Origin: Lotus japonicus
Taxonomy: Eukaryota > Streptophyta > Magnoliopsida > Fabales > Fabaceae
NCBI RefSeq assembly: GCF_012489685.1
Contig: NC_080042.1
Location: forward strand, 42,460,066-42,524,065
Length of the DNA: 64,000 nucleotides
Reading direction: 5' to 3'
Shown here in pieces: positions 12,289-23,876 of the stretch. The translations under genes were made by a program, and so were the position numbers. The notes under the pieces were generated by a model. The model ran no database searches. It was not told where the DNA came from and saw only the letters and a list, made by a program, of their open reading frames with translations. The stretch's first letter is position 1. Every line of letters starts with the position of its first letter.

Positions 12289-12414
12289 GGACGCCACGGG
12301 GGTGATCCACGGTGACGAGAAGAGGTCACCGAGTACTCTAGTACTCTTCCATTGGACGCCACGGGGGTGATCCACGGTGACGAGAGGAGGTCACCGAGTA
12401 CTCTAGTACTCTCC
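12289..12414 (+). repeat. Tandem duplication (about 63 bp x 2) in LTR
   Basis: Two near-identical units begin GGACGCCACGGGGGTGATCC and contain GTCACCGAGTACTCTAGTAC. The palindromic GAGTACTCTAGTACTC core also occurs at 21650-21675 in the solo LTR. Looser repeats with ACGATCA...GTAGAGTTG follow at about 12570-12720. Confidence 0.75.
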
Positions 12415-13646
12415 CATTGGGGTTTATGTCGTCAGGGTCGACATTAAACACTTGGGTTTTTATATTGGGATTTGTAATTAAACACGTACCTGTGAGGGCG
12501 AATCGTTGTTTTGATAATCATATTGCACTCATGCATACACGCGATGAAGTGCCAAGCAAAGTACTTCGGTATAGCAGGAAGTAACGATCAACCATGTAGA
12601 GTTGAATCGGTTCTGACTATACCTGGCACAACAGGAAGTGACGATCATCCGTGTAGAGTTGTATCGTCCCTATTGATGTTCGGCATAACAAGCAGAAATG
12701 GTCAAACCATGTAGAGTTTGTACCGTCTTGACTATAGCCAAAGGTGATAAGCGACACCCGAGCAGAAATGGTTAAACACGAGGCCAGTGTTACGACCGTC
12801 TCAAGGTGCCCAGCCTTTAAGTGGCAATACCGTTGGTTTGTCCCGTCGCCAAGTAGAGTGACGTTATTCGGATTTGTGTCATCATATTCTGCATTGGCAC
12901 ACCGTGCATCTTATTATGATTGACGTTGCATGACATATCATGCCCTTTAATTATATTTGCTGAGATGTTGATGATTTGGTTATTATTAGAGATGTGATAA
13001 CATGTTATGTATATACCTTAGGGTAGGCAATACAGAACTTATATGTATATATACAACATATATATATACCCCCTTATTCATCACGTGTTGCTTGTATTAT
13101 CTATTATATTATGTGAGTTGACCCTAGCACCTTGACTTTGTTTGTATGTTTGTGTTTGGGTGGTCGGCCTGCTGCCAGATGACGGAGGCTTGTGATGTGA
13201 GCAGATGCTACTCCATGTGGAAGAACTATAGAAGACTCGAAGACTAGAGTCGGGTGTAAGGCTAGAGCCTTTGGATAGAAAAGCTTACCGTTATTGGTTT
13301 AAGCTTGTATGATCATTTTATGATTTGTATTTGAGGTTTTGGGTAGGTTCCGGTGCATTGCTTTCCTATGGTTACCCAGTGTGGAAATCATAGGGAGTAT
13401 ATCGGATCTATGGAGTCATTGCATAGTGGGTCCGTTGTTGGGTCTTATTTTATTTGTCCTAACTTTTATGTTGTGCCTTAGTCAAGGCCAGATGTAAATT
13501 ATTTACGGTTGGGAGTATGCATTATATGTTTTAGAAATGCTTCGAAAAGAAAAAAAAATACTCACATTTATAGAACCCTTTTGAAAAATATCGCATATTT
13601 ACTTTAACATGTTACTACCGTGGCACCCGAAAATCAGGATGTTACA

Positions 13647-15030
13647 ATTTATGACTTTCTACATAATTTTAGTATTGTTCCTTTTATGTTTGATTTTAGT
13701 CTTACCTTGTACATCAGGGGTTAGTTCCCTGGTAAAAGCCCCCTCTATTATAAAAAAATAACATTGTATTATAAAAATAATAATTGGCCTGTTGAAACAC
13801 CATAATTGCGGTGATAATCAGATTAGAGACTCTAAAATCTTAAAATTGTAGCTACAATTATGACAAGGCCGGCCCAACACTAAATGAGGTCTAAAACCAA
13901 CTTTAAAGTGAATCTTTTTTTTTGGACCTTTTTAACTTAGTATTAATGTTTGATTTTTTTTTGGCATTTTTACTTAGTAAAAAAATACTTTTTAAGGCCT
14001 TTTTTCCTTAGTAATTTTTTTTTTGAGAAGCCTAAAACCCTTGCTTAAGTGACTTTACCCTTGGGCCGGCCAAAAAAATTCAACTGGGGGCATCACATGG
14101 GCATTGCATACTAGACTGATCCACCACAATCTTTCATATAGCACCAGAGCATGAATCGAATCCCTTTATCCTAGTGAAAAAAGTATTTGTTTTTTATTTT
14201 TCTGACCTTCAAAATAAAACATGCACATTTTTCTATTTTAACCGAAAAAAAGTTTTATGATATTACAATACTATGTCATATAATTAATATTACATAGTAT
14301 AATTACAATATCATTAGCCTTTCAAAAACAAAATTACAATATCATTAGATTTCAATTTTATATATTTTGTTTTATATTTATATTTTTATTAAAAAAAGAG
14401 ATCACATGAATTAATTTAATAATATTACAATACAATGTCATATAATTACATAGTATTACAATATCATTAGAATTCAAGTTTATGCTTTCCGATGTACCAA
14501 AAAAGAATTCAAGGTTATATTATTGTATTTTTAAAATAAAACATGCATATTTTTCTCTTTTATTTTTATTGAAAAAAAATAGATTACATGAATTAGTTTT
14601 TTTTTTTGGTACATAGGAAAATTATTACCTGAATTAGTTTAATAGTATGGTTATGATTTAAAAGGAGGAAAATATTATTAATAAATATAATAAGAATCTA
14701 CCACATTAAATTCATAATAATATTAATGTTGTCTCTAATTTAATTTACTTTATAAAGAATTTTTTTGTCTTTGTCTTTCTAGGAGTTGGTGGGTCTTTTC
14801 TGCATTGTTATAGTGCTTGTTTGAGTCGTACCTTTGGGTATTTTAGTTTTTCTAGGTTCTTTGTATTGGTAGGTTTTTTATTGAGAGGTATTTGCTACAC
14901 AATACTCCCTAGCTAGAGTTTGTTCTCAAGCGCTTTCATCTTATTTCTTCAATGAATATTGCTTTCGAAAAACAAAGTAAGATTTAATGAGTAAATCTAA
15001 TATTTCAAAATAGCGCCACACTTCTAATTT
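13647..15030. other. AT-rich spacer with transposon scraps
   Basis: There is no gene here. At 13865-14071 the ends AAGGCCGGCCC and GGGCCGGCC are inverted and enclose about 200 bp, which looks like a small hAT-type MITE. At 14756-14960 a T/G-rich stretch ending TTCAATGAATATTGCTTTCG resembles a plant LINE 3' end. The remainder is low-complexity A/T sequence. Confidence 0.45.
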
Positions 15031-15254
15031 AGGTGTCACCTAATATGCACCACTTTTTAGTGGTGCAACCTTGCACCACTATATCAATTGTCCATTTTAC
15101 CCCTGTTAAAAAAATTATTTTATAAAAAGAAAAAAATATTGGTATTACTGGGTGGATTTTGATGGGATTAATTTTTTGAACAGGGATAAAATGAACAATT
15201 AACATAGTGGTGCAAGGTTACACCACTAAAAAGTGGTGCATATTAGGTGGACCC
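15031..15254. mobile_element. MITE with long terminal inverted repeats
   Basis: The first and last roughly 75 bases are inverted copies. The left end reads CACCTAATATGCACCAC and continues through TTGCACCACTAT to CATTTTACCCCTGTT; the right end carries the reverse complement, closing GTGGTGCATATTAGGTG. The middle is about 70 bp. AATTT flanks both sides (15026-15030 and 15255-15259), consistent with a short target duplication. It has no coding capacity. Confidence 0.7.
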
Positions 15255-15404
15255 AATTTAATAAATAAATACTCTTTCATAAAATACTATAAATTATATA
15301 TAGGATATTGTTTGACGTGAGACAAGAATTCATTATTGAAAATATATTCAGCAAAGTGTTCTAGAGAGTACAAGAGTGAATACAAGATGGAAAAGACAAA
15401 GTTC

Positions 15405-16592
15405 ACTCTGCATTTGGTTGTGACAAAGTAAATTACGTAAAATAACGGGCAATCTTATTAGCATGTGAATAAACATGAGCAAAAGAAATGAAAGGGAACA
15501 AGAGTGTCATCTTCGAGATGTTCTTCAGCACAGACCAAGATATGCATTATGGGTCTCTTTATTCACAATTTCCTTAACCATATTACTGCTATCAAATTCC
15601 ACCAACAACTTCGTGAAACCCTAGTTCAAAGCTAACTTTAGCCCATTACTAATGCTTAGGGCCTCTTTCATATCAACGCTCAGACTAACCATATTCCTGG
15701 CCACTGCAGTCGCCATCACATTCATGTTGTCTCGTTTGGTAGAGGAGAGAGAGATAGAGAAGAGAGAGTGTAAAGAAAAAAGAAGTTAAGTAGAGAGAAA
15801 TATGTGAGAAATATAGTATATTTAGAGGTTGTTTGGTATGATAAAAAGAGATGAGAGATAGAGAGGAGAGAATTTTACTTTAATTTTTGTGTTTAAAAAT
15901 AATCATTTCTAATATAAAACACTTTTTGCTCGTCAGAAGACAAATACCGGGGGCCCCAAACCGCCAGTAAAGTGCAGTTTGTGATTAAAAATATTCATCT
16001 GTCATATTAAACACTTTCTGGCGGTCTTATGTGACATCTGGGGGGTCCTAGACCGCCGGTATAATGCGAAAAATCAGACAAAAGAATTAAAAAATAGGGA
16101 CCAGCCCATCTCGATCCAATTTGGATATACCAAAAAAGTGGTGGGTCCCAACATTTTTTCTCCCTTCTATCTCCCTCCTCCTGGTTACCAAACACACATA
16201 CTTCTCTTTCCTCCCACTAACCCTCTCTTTCCCATCTCTCTCTACCCAAACCTCCGTCTACCAAATAAAGTCGTAGTATCTAATCATGGAACTTGAACTC
16301 CAAACTTCACAACTCTCAGCGGCTTCGACGTCATTAAGCTTGAAGAAAACAATTCTCGTAGGATGCAATTCTTAATCGGTTTAGAAAAATCCACACGCAA
16401 AGGGGCTAACCTTTTCTGCTTACAATGAAATTCCATTAACTCTTGAAAAACTTGGTTCACAATATCCAAAATCGAAAATCCCACTCTTCGTCCCATTAAG
16501 ACAAAAAAAAAATTTCTACTAATTTCTATAGCAAAGCGCACGGTAGATTTCAACCACTTCTCTACAAGTAGGCATAATCAACTCATAAACTC
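15405..16592 (-). pseudogene. Broken RNase H-like (RVT_3 type) coding remnant, split by a MITE
   Basis: Read leftward, the upstream part (16592-16284) gives a frame containing QELMEFHCKQKRLAPLRVDF, like the linker before the RNase H domain of plant LINEs and related genes. The downstream part (15735-15405) gives EALSISNGLKLALN, a stop, then KLLVEFDSSNMVKEIVN and, in a shifted frame, FAHVYSHANKIAR. These match the order of the plant RVT_3 RNase H-like family. An inverted-repeat element (about 15728-16271) lies between the parts, and stops and shifts occur in each. The 5' side ends near the Tat-element insertion at 16645. It is not functional; the identification rests on motif order only. Confidence 0.45.
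15728..16271. mobile_element. Inverted-repeat element (MITE-like), possibly two nested
   Basis: The left end TTTGGTAGAGGAGAGAGAGATAG is mirrored by the right end around 16225-16268, whose reverse complement begins ATTTGGTAGACGGAGG. An inner pair, TGTTTGGTATG at about 15831 and its mirror CATTTGG-like TTACCAAACACA at about 16184, suggests a second element nested inside. Two imperfect direct copies of a CCGCC-centred block lie in the middle (15945-16070). Element class is not certain. Confidence 0.4.
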
Positions 16593-16644
16593 AATATGAA
16601 AACCTCTAATAGTTTCCATGAAAGATGGAATTTAAATTAGTATT

Positions 16645-17375
16645 TGTTAGCTCGATTTTTCACCAAAGGCGAAGAGCCAAAGTAAAAGCCAACGTCGGGA
16701 AAGTAGGGGCATTTGGTAGCCACAAAACAACCAAGTATGGAATAGCGGCATTCTCGACAAGCATGTATCGACAAAAGCTAAAATTTGCCATCAGCCAGTT
16801 AGACTAGGTTTTTACGACGAAGACGCTCAAGACAAACCGACTGGCAGTTACTTTTACCACAGGGTCGCAAAATACAAGTGTAGTGTTAGAACGTGGGTTA
16901 GTGGCGGACGTGAGCAGTGGCAAACGAGCGGGAAACATAATGAAGATCGTGGGGTGTTTCTGGAGAACAAATTGGTTGAAGCAAAGAGCCTATAAATAGG
17001 AGAAAAAGATAAAGAGAGAGGGTTCGCAATTTTCACAACTCAGAAACACTCAAAAAGCTCTAATGTCCGAATCAATGAGACTCAATGAGCCACAAGAGTT
17101 TGCCACTGAGTACGTAGTTGCTTGAACCAGCCTTTAGATTTCAACGCAATGTTGTCTTTTGCAATCAAATTCTTGTATCTTTATTCAGCATCAATGAAGT
17201 TCATTTCTCAGTTTATTGGTTTTGTTTTCCTGCATTTTTGTCTACAACGTTTTATTTAAGCAAATTCTGTCCCTAAATCTTATTTTTCGTTTTAACTTTT
17301 ACTTCTGATAGCGTTTTCACCAAAGAACTTCACAATCGCTCTCTTTTATTTGTTTACCAAATTCACCAGTAAACA
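16645..17375 (+). repeat. 5' LTR of the Tat-lineage element
   Basis: It starts TGTTAGCTCG and ends ACCAGTAAACA. A TATAAATAG box lies at about 16990, so U3 is about 375 bp. The matching copy is at 36600-37330. Directly inside (17378 onward) is TTGGCACGCCCAGTGGGAC, in primer-site position and of the form usual for this lineage rather than the initiator-Met type. Confidence 0.92.
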
Positions 17376-17468
17376 AATTGGCACGCCCAGTGGGACAGTT
17401 TTGTGAAAACTAAGTTTTTGCAGAAGTGCTTCTAAAGTTTTATTAGTATTTGTGTTTGTTGTTGGTTT

Positions 17469-19583
17469 ATGCAACTAAGGAGTGGCAAAACTCTGAGTAT
17501 GGCGAACAATAGACATAGAAATTCTCCTCCTGGTTCAAATGTAGTGAACCAAGGCACTTCATCATCTGGAAGAGAATCAAATGGCGGAGTCAATAACGAC
17601 CCGGTTGCAAATCCTGGCCCCAGCGCGCCAGGACCGAGTGGGGTAGCGTCTGCGATGGCGGAGATGCCGTCCTCATTATCCGTTCCAGCGCCGAGCGTCC
17701 CGGCGGTTTCAGGTCAAAATGTTCATGGCACGACCGTTCCAACGCCGGCAAAGACAATCGCCGGGGTTATTCGACCCCATCATGTGTCAAACGTAGTAGC
17801 AAGTTTTTCTCAGCCAATGAGAGATATGCCATTTGGCATGCCTAAGTCGCTGATGCAAGGCCTTCAGACAAATTTCTCGACATTTTCCGAGAATGTTCCA
17901 CAGTTTGGCTCTCCTAGCCACGTGAGTCGATTTAGCCCGCTTGGTTTCCCAGTGCCAAGCCAAGCGTATATTACGACTGGCATGAACACTGGTTCTTTGC
18001 AGGCTATTAGGCAACAGGTCAATGATAGTAACCATGAGATGGTACACATGCTAACTCGACAAATGAGCGAAGTGTTTAACCCAGTGCACCAACAACTTAA
18101 CAACACCATGGGTCGAATTGCCGATGCGTTAGACCCTCTTGTCGAAAATGCTCCTCATCAAGGGGGCAACTTAGGCCCTCAGCCTTATCCGGTCGAAGTT
18201 CCACCCCCATATGTGGTACCACCGCCGCAAAATGCGGCACCTGAGCCAAACAACTTTAACCAAGGGCATGGTCGAATGTTGGGCAACGTTCAGTTGGTCA
18301 ATAGGAATGGAAATGCAGACATGATGCTGGAAAGAATCCGACAAAACAATTACGGGGGGCAGCAAAATATAGCGGCCATTGTCGAGAAATTGTTGAATCA
18401 ACACGGTTTCAATGTAGGTTTTTCTAATAGGCCTCATTTCGTTTCAGCCTTCCCAGGTTTAGTCTTAGAGGCAGAACTGCCCAGAGGCTGGAAAGTGCCT
18501 AAATTCACTAAGTTCTCAGGTGACTCCATTGAGTCTACTGTTGAACTTGTGGCTAGATACCAGATTGAGGCCGGAGATTTGGCTAACAATGAGGATTTGA
18601 AAATGAAATATTTTCCAAGTTCATTGACGAAAAATGCTTTCACGTGGTTTACGACCTTACCACCGAATTCAGTCCACACTTGGGATCAATTAGAAAGAGT
18701 GTTCCATGAACAATTCTTAAGGGGTGGGTGTAAGGTCAGTTGGAAGGAACTAGCCAGTGTGAAACGAGAAGCAGCTGAGTCGATAGATGACTATCTGAAT
18801 AGATTCAGGCAGTTGAAGTCGAGATGTTTCACTCAAGTTCCTGAGCACGAATTGGTAATGATGGCTGGTGGGGGGCTAGAGTACCCAGTTAGGAAGAAAA
18901 TTGATACTCAACATGTCAAAGGCATGGCTTAATTGGCTGATAGAGTAAGGGAGGTCGAGAGGCTCAAGACGGAAAAAGCTATGTACAACAAGTTGCCTAA
19001 GAAAGGAAAAGTAGTTTACGTCGAAAATGAGCCTTGTGGTCGGAAAATGAGAGTCACTTATGAAAGTGATGATAGTGAAGGAAACGAAATACACTTGGCC
19101 GAATTAGAGCCAGGGCCTCCGTATGTGTGTAAGGCTTTAAAGCCTTACGAAGGGAAGGCCAGTGAGGAACCTCCTAAAACTTCGACTAGAACTCCTAAAG
19201 TTTATACTTTTGATATTACCAAATGTGATGCTATTTATGATATTTTAGTTTCTGATGGTCTTATTGTTATTCCTAAAGATCAAAAAGTCCCCTCTCCTGA
19301 ACAAAGGAGAGGAAAAAGGTATTGTAAGTATCATAACTTTTTTGGTCATTGGACCTCTCAATGTGTTCGTTTCAGGGATCTGGTGCAGGATACTTTGGAT
19401 CAAGGAAGATTGAAGTATGTAGACAAGAACAAGCAAGCCATGAAAATCGACTCAGACCCTTTGCAAGTGAGCAACACCAACTTCGTCGAGCCAGTCGACA
19501 TTTGCATGTTGGATTTGGTCGGTGAATGGGATTCGAAGTTAGTCATCGGTTCCACTGAGGAGGGGGTCGAAAATGCCGAAAAG
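17469..19583 (+). pseudogene. Tat-lineage gag, interrupted by one stop and a solo LTR
   Basis: Met at 17469 begins 94 bases after the LTR. Residues 1-330 are a low-complexity Pro/Asn/Ser-rich region. A retrotransposon gag capsid domain follows (about residues 335-480) with PKFTKFSGD, AFTWFTTLPPNSVHTW and LASVKREAAESIDDYLNRFR. A TAA at 18930-18932 stands where the context suggests Gln (CAA to TAA). The frame then continues through LADRVREVERLK to a knuckle-like CKYHNFFGHWTSQC (about 19325). It is cut at 19583 by the solo LTR and resumes in the same frame at 25866, so that LTR entered an otherwise continuous gag-protease frame. Confidence 0.88.
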
Positions 19584-20204
19584 TGTAAGACCTGGATTTT
19601 CAGAACAAGCTAAGAAAGTTCAGGAATTGCTTGAGGAATGATGCGTAGTTGCTTTCGGAGTTAGTGCGAGTCGTCTGCACACTTGCCTTATGGCGAGCGT
19701 GTCCAGAATAGGCTAATTTCGCTTTAGAGCAACGTTTTAAGTGAGATTTCGAATCCTAGGAAAATTTAAAGATTCTCTTTATTTTTCCTTCGACCAGCGT
19801 TTCATTTCGGAACTCTGGACTGTACGCACGATAGTATTTACTTTTCGGAAGTCCGCCGACGCTAATTTCTTTGCTTCGAAACCCTAGTTTCGAGCAATGG
19901 ATGAAGACTTTTTCTATTCGGGACTTCTAACGAAGTTTCCGTCCGCGCTGCCAGATTTGTTTCGATATTTCCAATCTTTTTCCAGTACAAAGTTTTGTCG
20001 TTTGAGCATCACAGCAAAAAGTAGTTTTTCGGGACAGACTAACTTACACCGCCTTTGGGATTTTAGATATCGTTTTTCCCAAATCATAGATGTTTGTTTT
20101 GAGTTCTGGAATTCTGACGCCAGAATCTCTCTTAGAATTCCTCGGTGATCGTGCTGCAAAAATCGGAATTGCGAAATTTTCATTTTCCCGCGATTTCGCC
20201 TGCC

Positions 20205-20213
20205 TATAAATAG
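20205..20213 (+). promoter_or_regulatory. LTR TATA box of the solo LTR
   Basis: TATAAATAG sits in a context (GCCTATAAATAGCTCG) shared with 59715 and 6951. The donor-like GAG/GTAACTAG follows at 20343/20344, 138 bases downstream. No functional test is possible from sequence. Confidence 0.55.
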
Positions 20214-21689
20214 CTCGAAAAAGCAAAATATCTCATTTTCTTTCCATTCAAGGGCCGCGAGTTTAGGGGGAGAGGAGGAGAAGATTTTTTCGCGAAAACT
20301 TGACCAATCTTCGTGCAGTTCGTCCCTACTTCTAGGTATTGAGGTAACTAGCATGATTCCTACCTCTGTTTACTGTTTCTGTCGCGTTTCTGAAGTCGTT
20401 TCTGTGCTCACAGTTTTGAGCTTTTTCTAAAATTGTCCGATTTCTTCGATTTCTTGGTTGGGTTATGTTCTCTAGGTTCCCAAGAGCCTAAAACCTCTGT
20501 CAGTAAACGCTGATTGTGATTCAGTTGATAAGGATCTGAAAAACTGATTCAAAACTCTTTTTGTCTCACATTTCGAAACTTTATTGTCAAAAAGCTGTAA
20601 TCTGACTTCGTGCCTTTAGGATTTGTTGTCACGGATGTCATGAGGATCAATGCTGTCAAATTTGTTTTCAGAACTGATAACTTTGAGGTTTTGAGCCTTT
20701 ATTTTGGACCAAAATGCCCCTGGATAGCCGTATTTCGACCCGATTGTCCGAAAATTGTTCTGACAGTTTCTTTGTCTTAGTTTTACCCTAAAACTACCTT
20801 GTGAATTGATTTGATCGAAGAAAAAGAGCCGAAGCCCTTTTTCCTTTGAGGCCGTGGGCTATTCCTTTAGGGGGGAAGTTTTTCGTTTTCGAAAACTTGT
20901 CTTTTCGTACCCGGATGTCGTATTCTGAAGCTTTAATGCTTTGTCTATCGTTTATGTATTGTATTGCGATCGAACTAATCGACTTTGTGTGGATTCTGCT
21001 TTGTTTTTCCTCCGAGGTTCAGTTGAAGGAACTTTGAAAGTTTCAAGGCATTCCTGTGAAGGAGATTTGATTTGCGAAGCTGGATCAGCTCGAGGTTAGG
21101 GCAACTTACATATATTAGCTATGATTGCATGATAGGCGTCGATAAAATTCGACTTATGCTTTATCTGATGTTGTATATGATGATGATTTATTGTTATGAT
21201 TGTTTCCAGAACTTATGGTATTGATGATGTGTTGAATTGGGCGTTCTGACGCAACTTCGGAGTGGAGATTCATTGATCTGTTGATCTTTGACATTTTGGG
21301 TTGGATGAGCAACCCTAGGCAAGTTCAAACGAGGGGTCTGAGACTTAGCCATTTGTTGGGAATTGTTGAAAGACTTAGACTTTCCCCGGGAAACTTCTTT
21401 TGGTGGGTTTTTTTGAGAAATTAGAATGTTTAGAATTTCGAAAACTAAAGACTTTGGGAAACCTAGACTTTGAGGAATAAACTCATAACTTGACTAAATC
21501 AATTCGAAACGTTCTTACTAAACGAATAATCATAGGAGAACTAAAGTGGAAAATAATTGCGAAAGACAGGGAAAAGTCGACTTTGTTGTGGGTTTGGAGA
21601 GTTGTGGAGTTGGGAAAGCCACTAAGGTGAGCTATGGTGATGTTTGAGAGTCACCGAGTACTCTAGTACTCTTGGGAGTGTTGTGGAGC

Positions 21690-22150
21690 CGTGTTGTATT
21701 GACCGACACCTAGTGCTCTTGTAGTTTGGGCTGTGTTGCATTGACCGACACTAGACCCTTGTGTATTCTTGTTGGTGGAGTTGTGTTGTATTGACCGACA
21801 CTAACTCCGAGTTGTGTTGTATTGACCGACACTAACTCATGGGTTTGTTGAGATTGGGTTGTGAGCTAAACACTTTCGTGGTAAGGGCGATTCGTTGTTG
21901 GACTAACCATATTGCATCAATCGGGTGAATAACGAGAATGGTTCACCTGTGCATATCATGGTGAATAACGGGAATGGTTCACCTTGCATAAATGATGAAT
22001 AACGTGAATGGTTCATCATATGGTGAATAACGGGAATGGTTCACCAAGGATGAATAACGGGAATGGTTCATCCAGGATGAATAACGGGAATGGTTCATCC
22101 ATAGTGAAGAACGGGAATGCTTCACTTGTGGCGAACGGGAACGCGTCACA
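21690..22150 (+). repeat. Two minisatellite blocks in the solo LTR
   Basis: At 21690-21850 there are four copies of TTGTATTGACCGACACTA-like units. At 21925-22150 there are eight units of about 20-30 bp built on GTGAATAACGGGAATGGTTCA, shortening and diverging toward the end. They sit at the LTR position where the other LTRs carry unrelated repeats. Confidence 0.85.
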
Positions 22151-22388
22151 AATCCGGATTCATGATAGCATATCACGCATACATTCATTCTGACTTGAAT
22201 TGTGTGCTGGTTGTTTATTGAAGCAATGTTAGAGCCATAACATGCTAGGATTGTTTATATATACATATATCAACATATATCTATACCTCTATCACATGTT
22301 GAGTGTATATCTACGTATTTCTGTGAGTTGACCCTAACGCCTTGGCTTTGGTTGCATGTTTGTGTTTGGGCGGTCGGCCTGCTGCCAG

Positions 22389-23054
22389 ATGTCGATGGCC
22401 GATTGGTTTTCGATGGTCTCTCCCTCGGGGGGAGTCAGGTTTGAGCTCGTCGATCGTGCTGCCCCCACCGCTTGGGTGATTGATGTCCCTGGTCACCGGG
22501 CGACGTATAGGGGAAGGGTCATGGAGGACCGGACGGATGAGCGAGGACGCCTGACGAGAGGAGTGCTACGGCGTATGGAGCTGAGTTTTGACTTGCCGCC
22601 CTCAGTTCACTGTGGACCAGGCACTGGTCATGCACCACCTGCACCACCTCCGACTTCACCTTCTGTTGAGGAGGACCCGGCGGAGACCGAGCCTGCTGTT
22701 GCTGCACCTGTTGCGCCACCTCCTGTTACTGCCATCGATCCTACCGACGTGGCGTCGTCCTCTAGGCTTGTGCGGCCGAGGAGGGAGTCTGTCGTCCCAT
22801 CTGCCTCACGTCTCTTGTCTTTCTCTTCACCGCACGGCTACCGTGTGGACCCCTTGATGAGGGTCGTGGAGGAGGATGTTCTTGCAGGAGAGGTGGATGT
22901 GGAGACCGGCTCGACTAGGGCGGTGCGCAGGACAGTTAGGAGGGAGGTCGTGGACTTGGACACCGAGATGATTACGGTGGATTCTGATTCTGACTCCGAG
23001 AGCAGTGGGGAGAGCTACTCGCCGAGCAGCGATGAGGAGGAGGAGGATCTGTGA
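22389..23054 (+). CDS. LTR-embedded ORF, 221 aa, unknown function
   Basis: The frame starts MSMADWFSMV, at the point where similarity to the copy at 62172 begins; upstream codons from 22356 are open but not conserved. Residues 1-78 form a conserved domain (PSGG.RFEL, GHRA.Y.GR.MED, GVLRR, LPP.VHCGPG). About 51 of 78 residues match the other copy with no gap, and many matched codons differ at the third base (Ser2 TCG/TCA, Phe TTT/TTC, Pro CCC/CCT). Residues 80-160 are Pro/Ala/Glu-rich. The tail is acidic, with VVDLDTEMITVDSDSDSES, resembling a SUMO-interacting motif (hydrophobic core then Asp/Ser). CAG immediately precedes the start and could be a splice acceptor. I recognise no known family. 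It is open despite the LTR being a solo relic. Confidence 0.6.
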   Translation: MSMADWFSMVSPSGGVRFELVDRAAPTAWVIDVPGHRATYRGRVMEDRTDERGRLTRGVLRRMELSFDLPPSVHCGPGTGHAPPAPPPTSPSVEEDPAETEPAVAAPVAPPPVTAIDPTDVASSSRLVRPRRESVVPSASRLLSFSSPHGYRVDPLMRVVEEDVLAGEVDVETGSTRAVRRTVRREVVDLDTEMITVDSDSDSESSGESYSPSSDEEEEDL

Positions 23055-23876
23055 GCGGAGCTGGGAGGGTAGGTTAGGACTAGCGTCATTTTTTGTGTAG
23101 AGTTCTGATCGTCAGTTTCTTTTTGGGATAGGGTAGGTTCCGATGTGTGGCTTTTTGTGTGGTTCTTTTGAGGAGGATCACAGAGAGTCTGTCGGAGTAT
23201 AGGGGTCTTTCTTTCAGGCCATTTTTGAGTGCCGACTTTCTCTTGGATAACTGTAATTTTGATACTTTTAGGGGTGGCAAAATGGGCTAGGCCCGCTGGG
23301 CCAGCCCGTTTGGCCCACCTTTTTTGACGGGTTGGGTTGGGATTTTGAACCCAAATTTAAAAGTGGGTCAACCCAACCCAACCCGTATTTTGGCGGGTTA
23401 ATGACGGGTTGGGTTGGGTTAGCCCGCCAACCCATTTTTCACTTTTTTTTTTTCAAATTTTTGAAATTTTTTTCTATTTTTATTCTTTCAGTAGATTATT
23501 GTAACGTGCGCATATAATATGACAAACCTAAACTAAAAAAAAAACTATTTTAAAAACTAGTCACCTTATATGGATTCACCTATATAAGTTGCAGCTGTTA
23601 TTCGTAGGTTATATTTTGTCTAAAACTTCCATGCCTACTCGACATTATATTTTATAATTGTTGGTCGACTATTATTGGCTAAAGTAAACTCTTGTTGATG
23701 ATTGTAAAACACATTTAGTGATGTTAAGTAATATTAAATGAGTGTGTATCAAAGAAAAATGACATTTATCAATGATTTGATGAAGGTTATTGAAACTTAC
23801 ACTTGATAGTTGCTAGTGAGGTTATAGTTTTACAACTTTTAATAACCACACATGATAAATATTTTTTGAGTTTAAT

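Larger units (their letters stand above)
8501..13646 (+). repeat. Long Tekay-type LTR fragment, 5' end not seen
   Basis: It ends ATCAGGATGTTACA and its last 900 bp closely match 7627-8500. From 11530 the stretch GGTTAGGGCAACTTAC...AGGCGTCG matches the same landmark at 21095 and 60605. No TG-type LTR start is visible after 8501, so the 5' end is probably beyond the inserted LTR to the left. Inside are a pyrimidine-rich exon-like segment (8890-9556), featureless G-over-C-skewed DNA (10126-11530), and tandem duplications (12289-12414 and about 12570-12780). The LTR-embedded ORF is missing here: 13170 onward goes straight from the CTGCCAG block to unrelated sequence. Confidence 0.65.

Noticed and set aside
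16284..16553. 89-codon frame as an independent gene
   Set aside because: It reads as the linker before an RNase H-like domain whose remainder lies broken at 15735-15405, so it is a pseudogene piece.
21925..22150. CRISPR-like array
   Set aside because: Units are contiguous, diverged minisatellite copies without distinct spacers, in plant LTR DNA.
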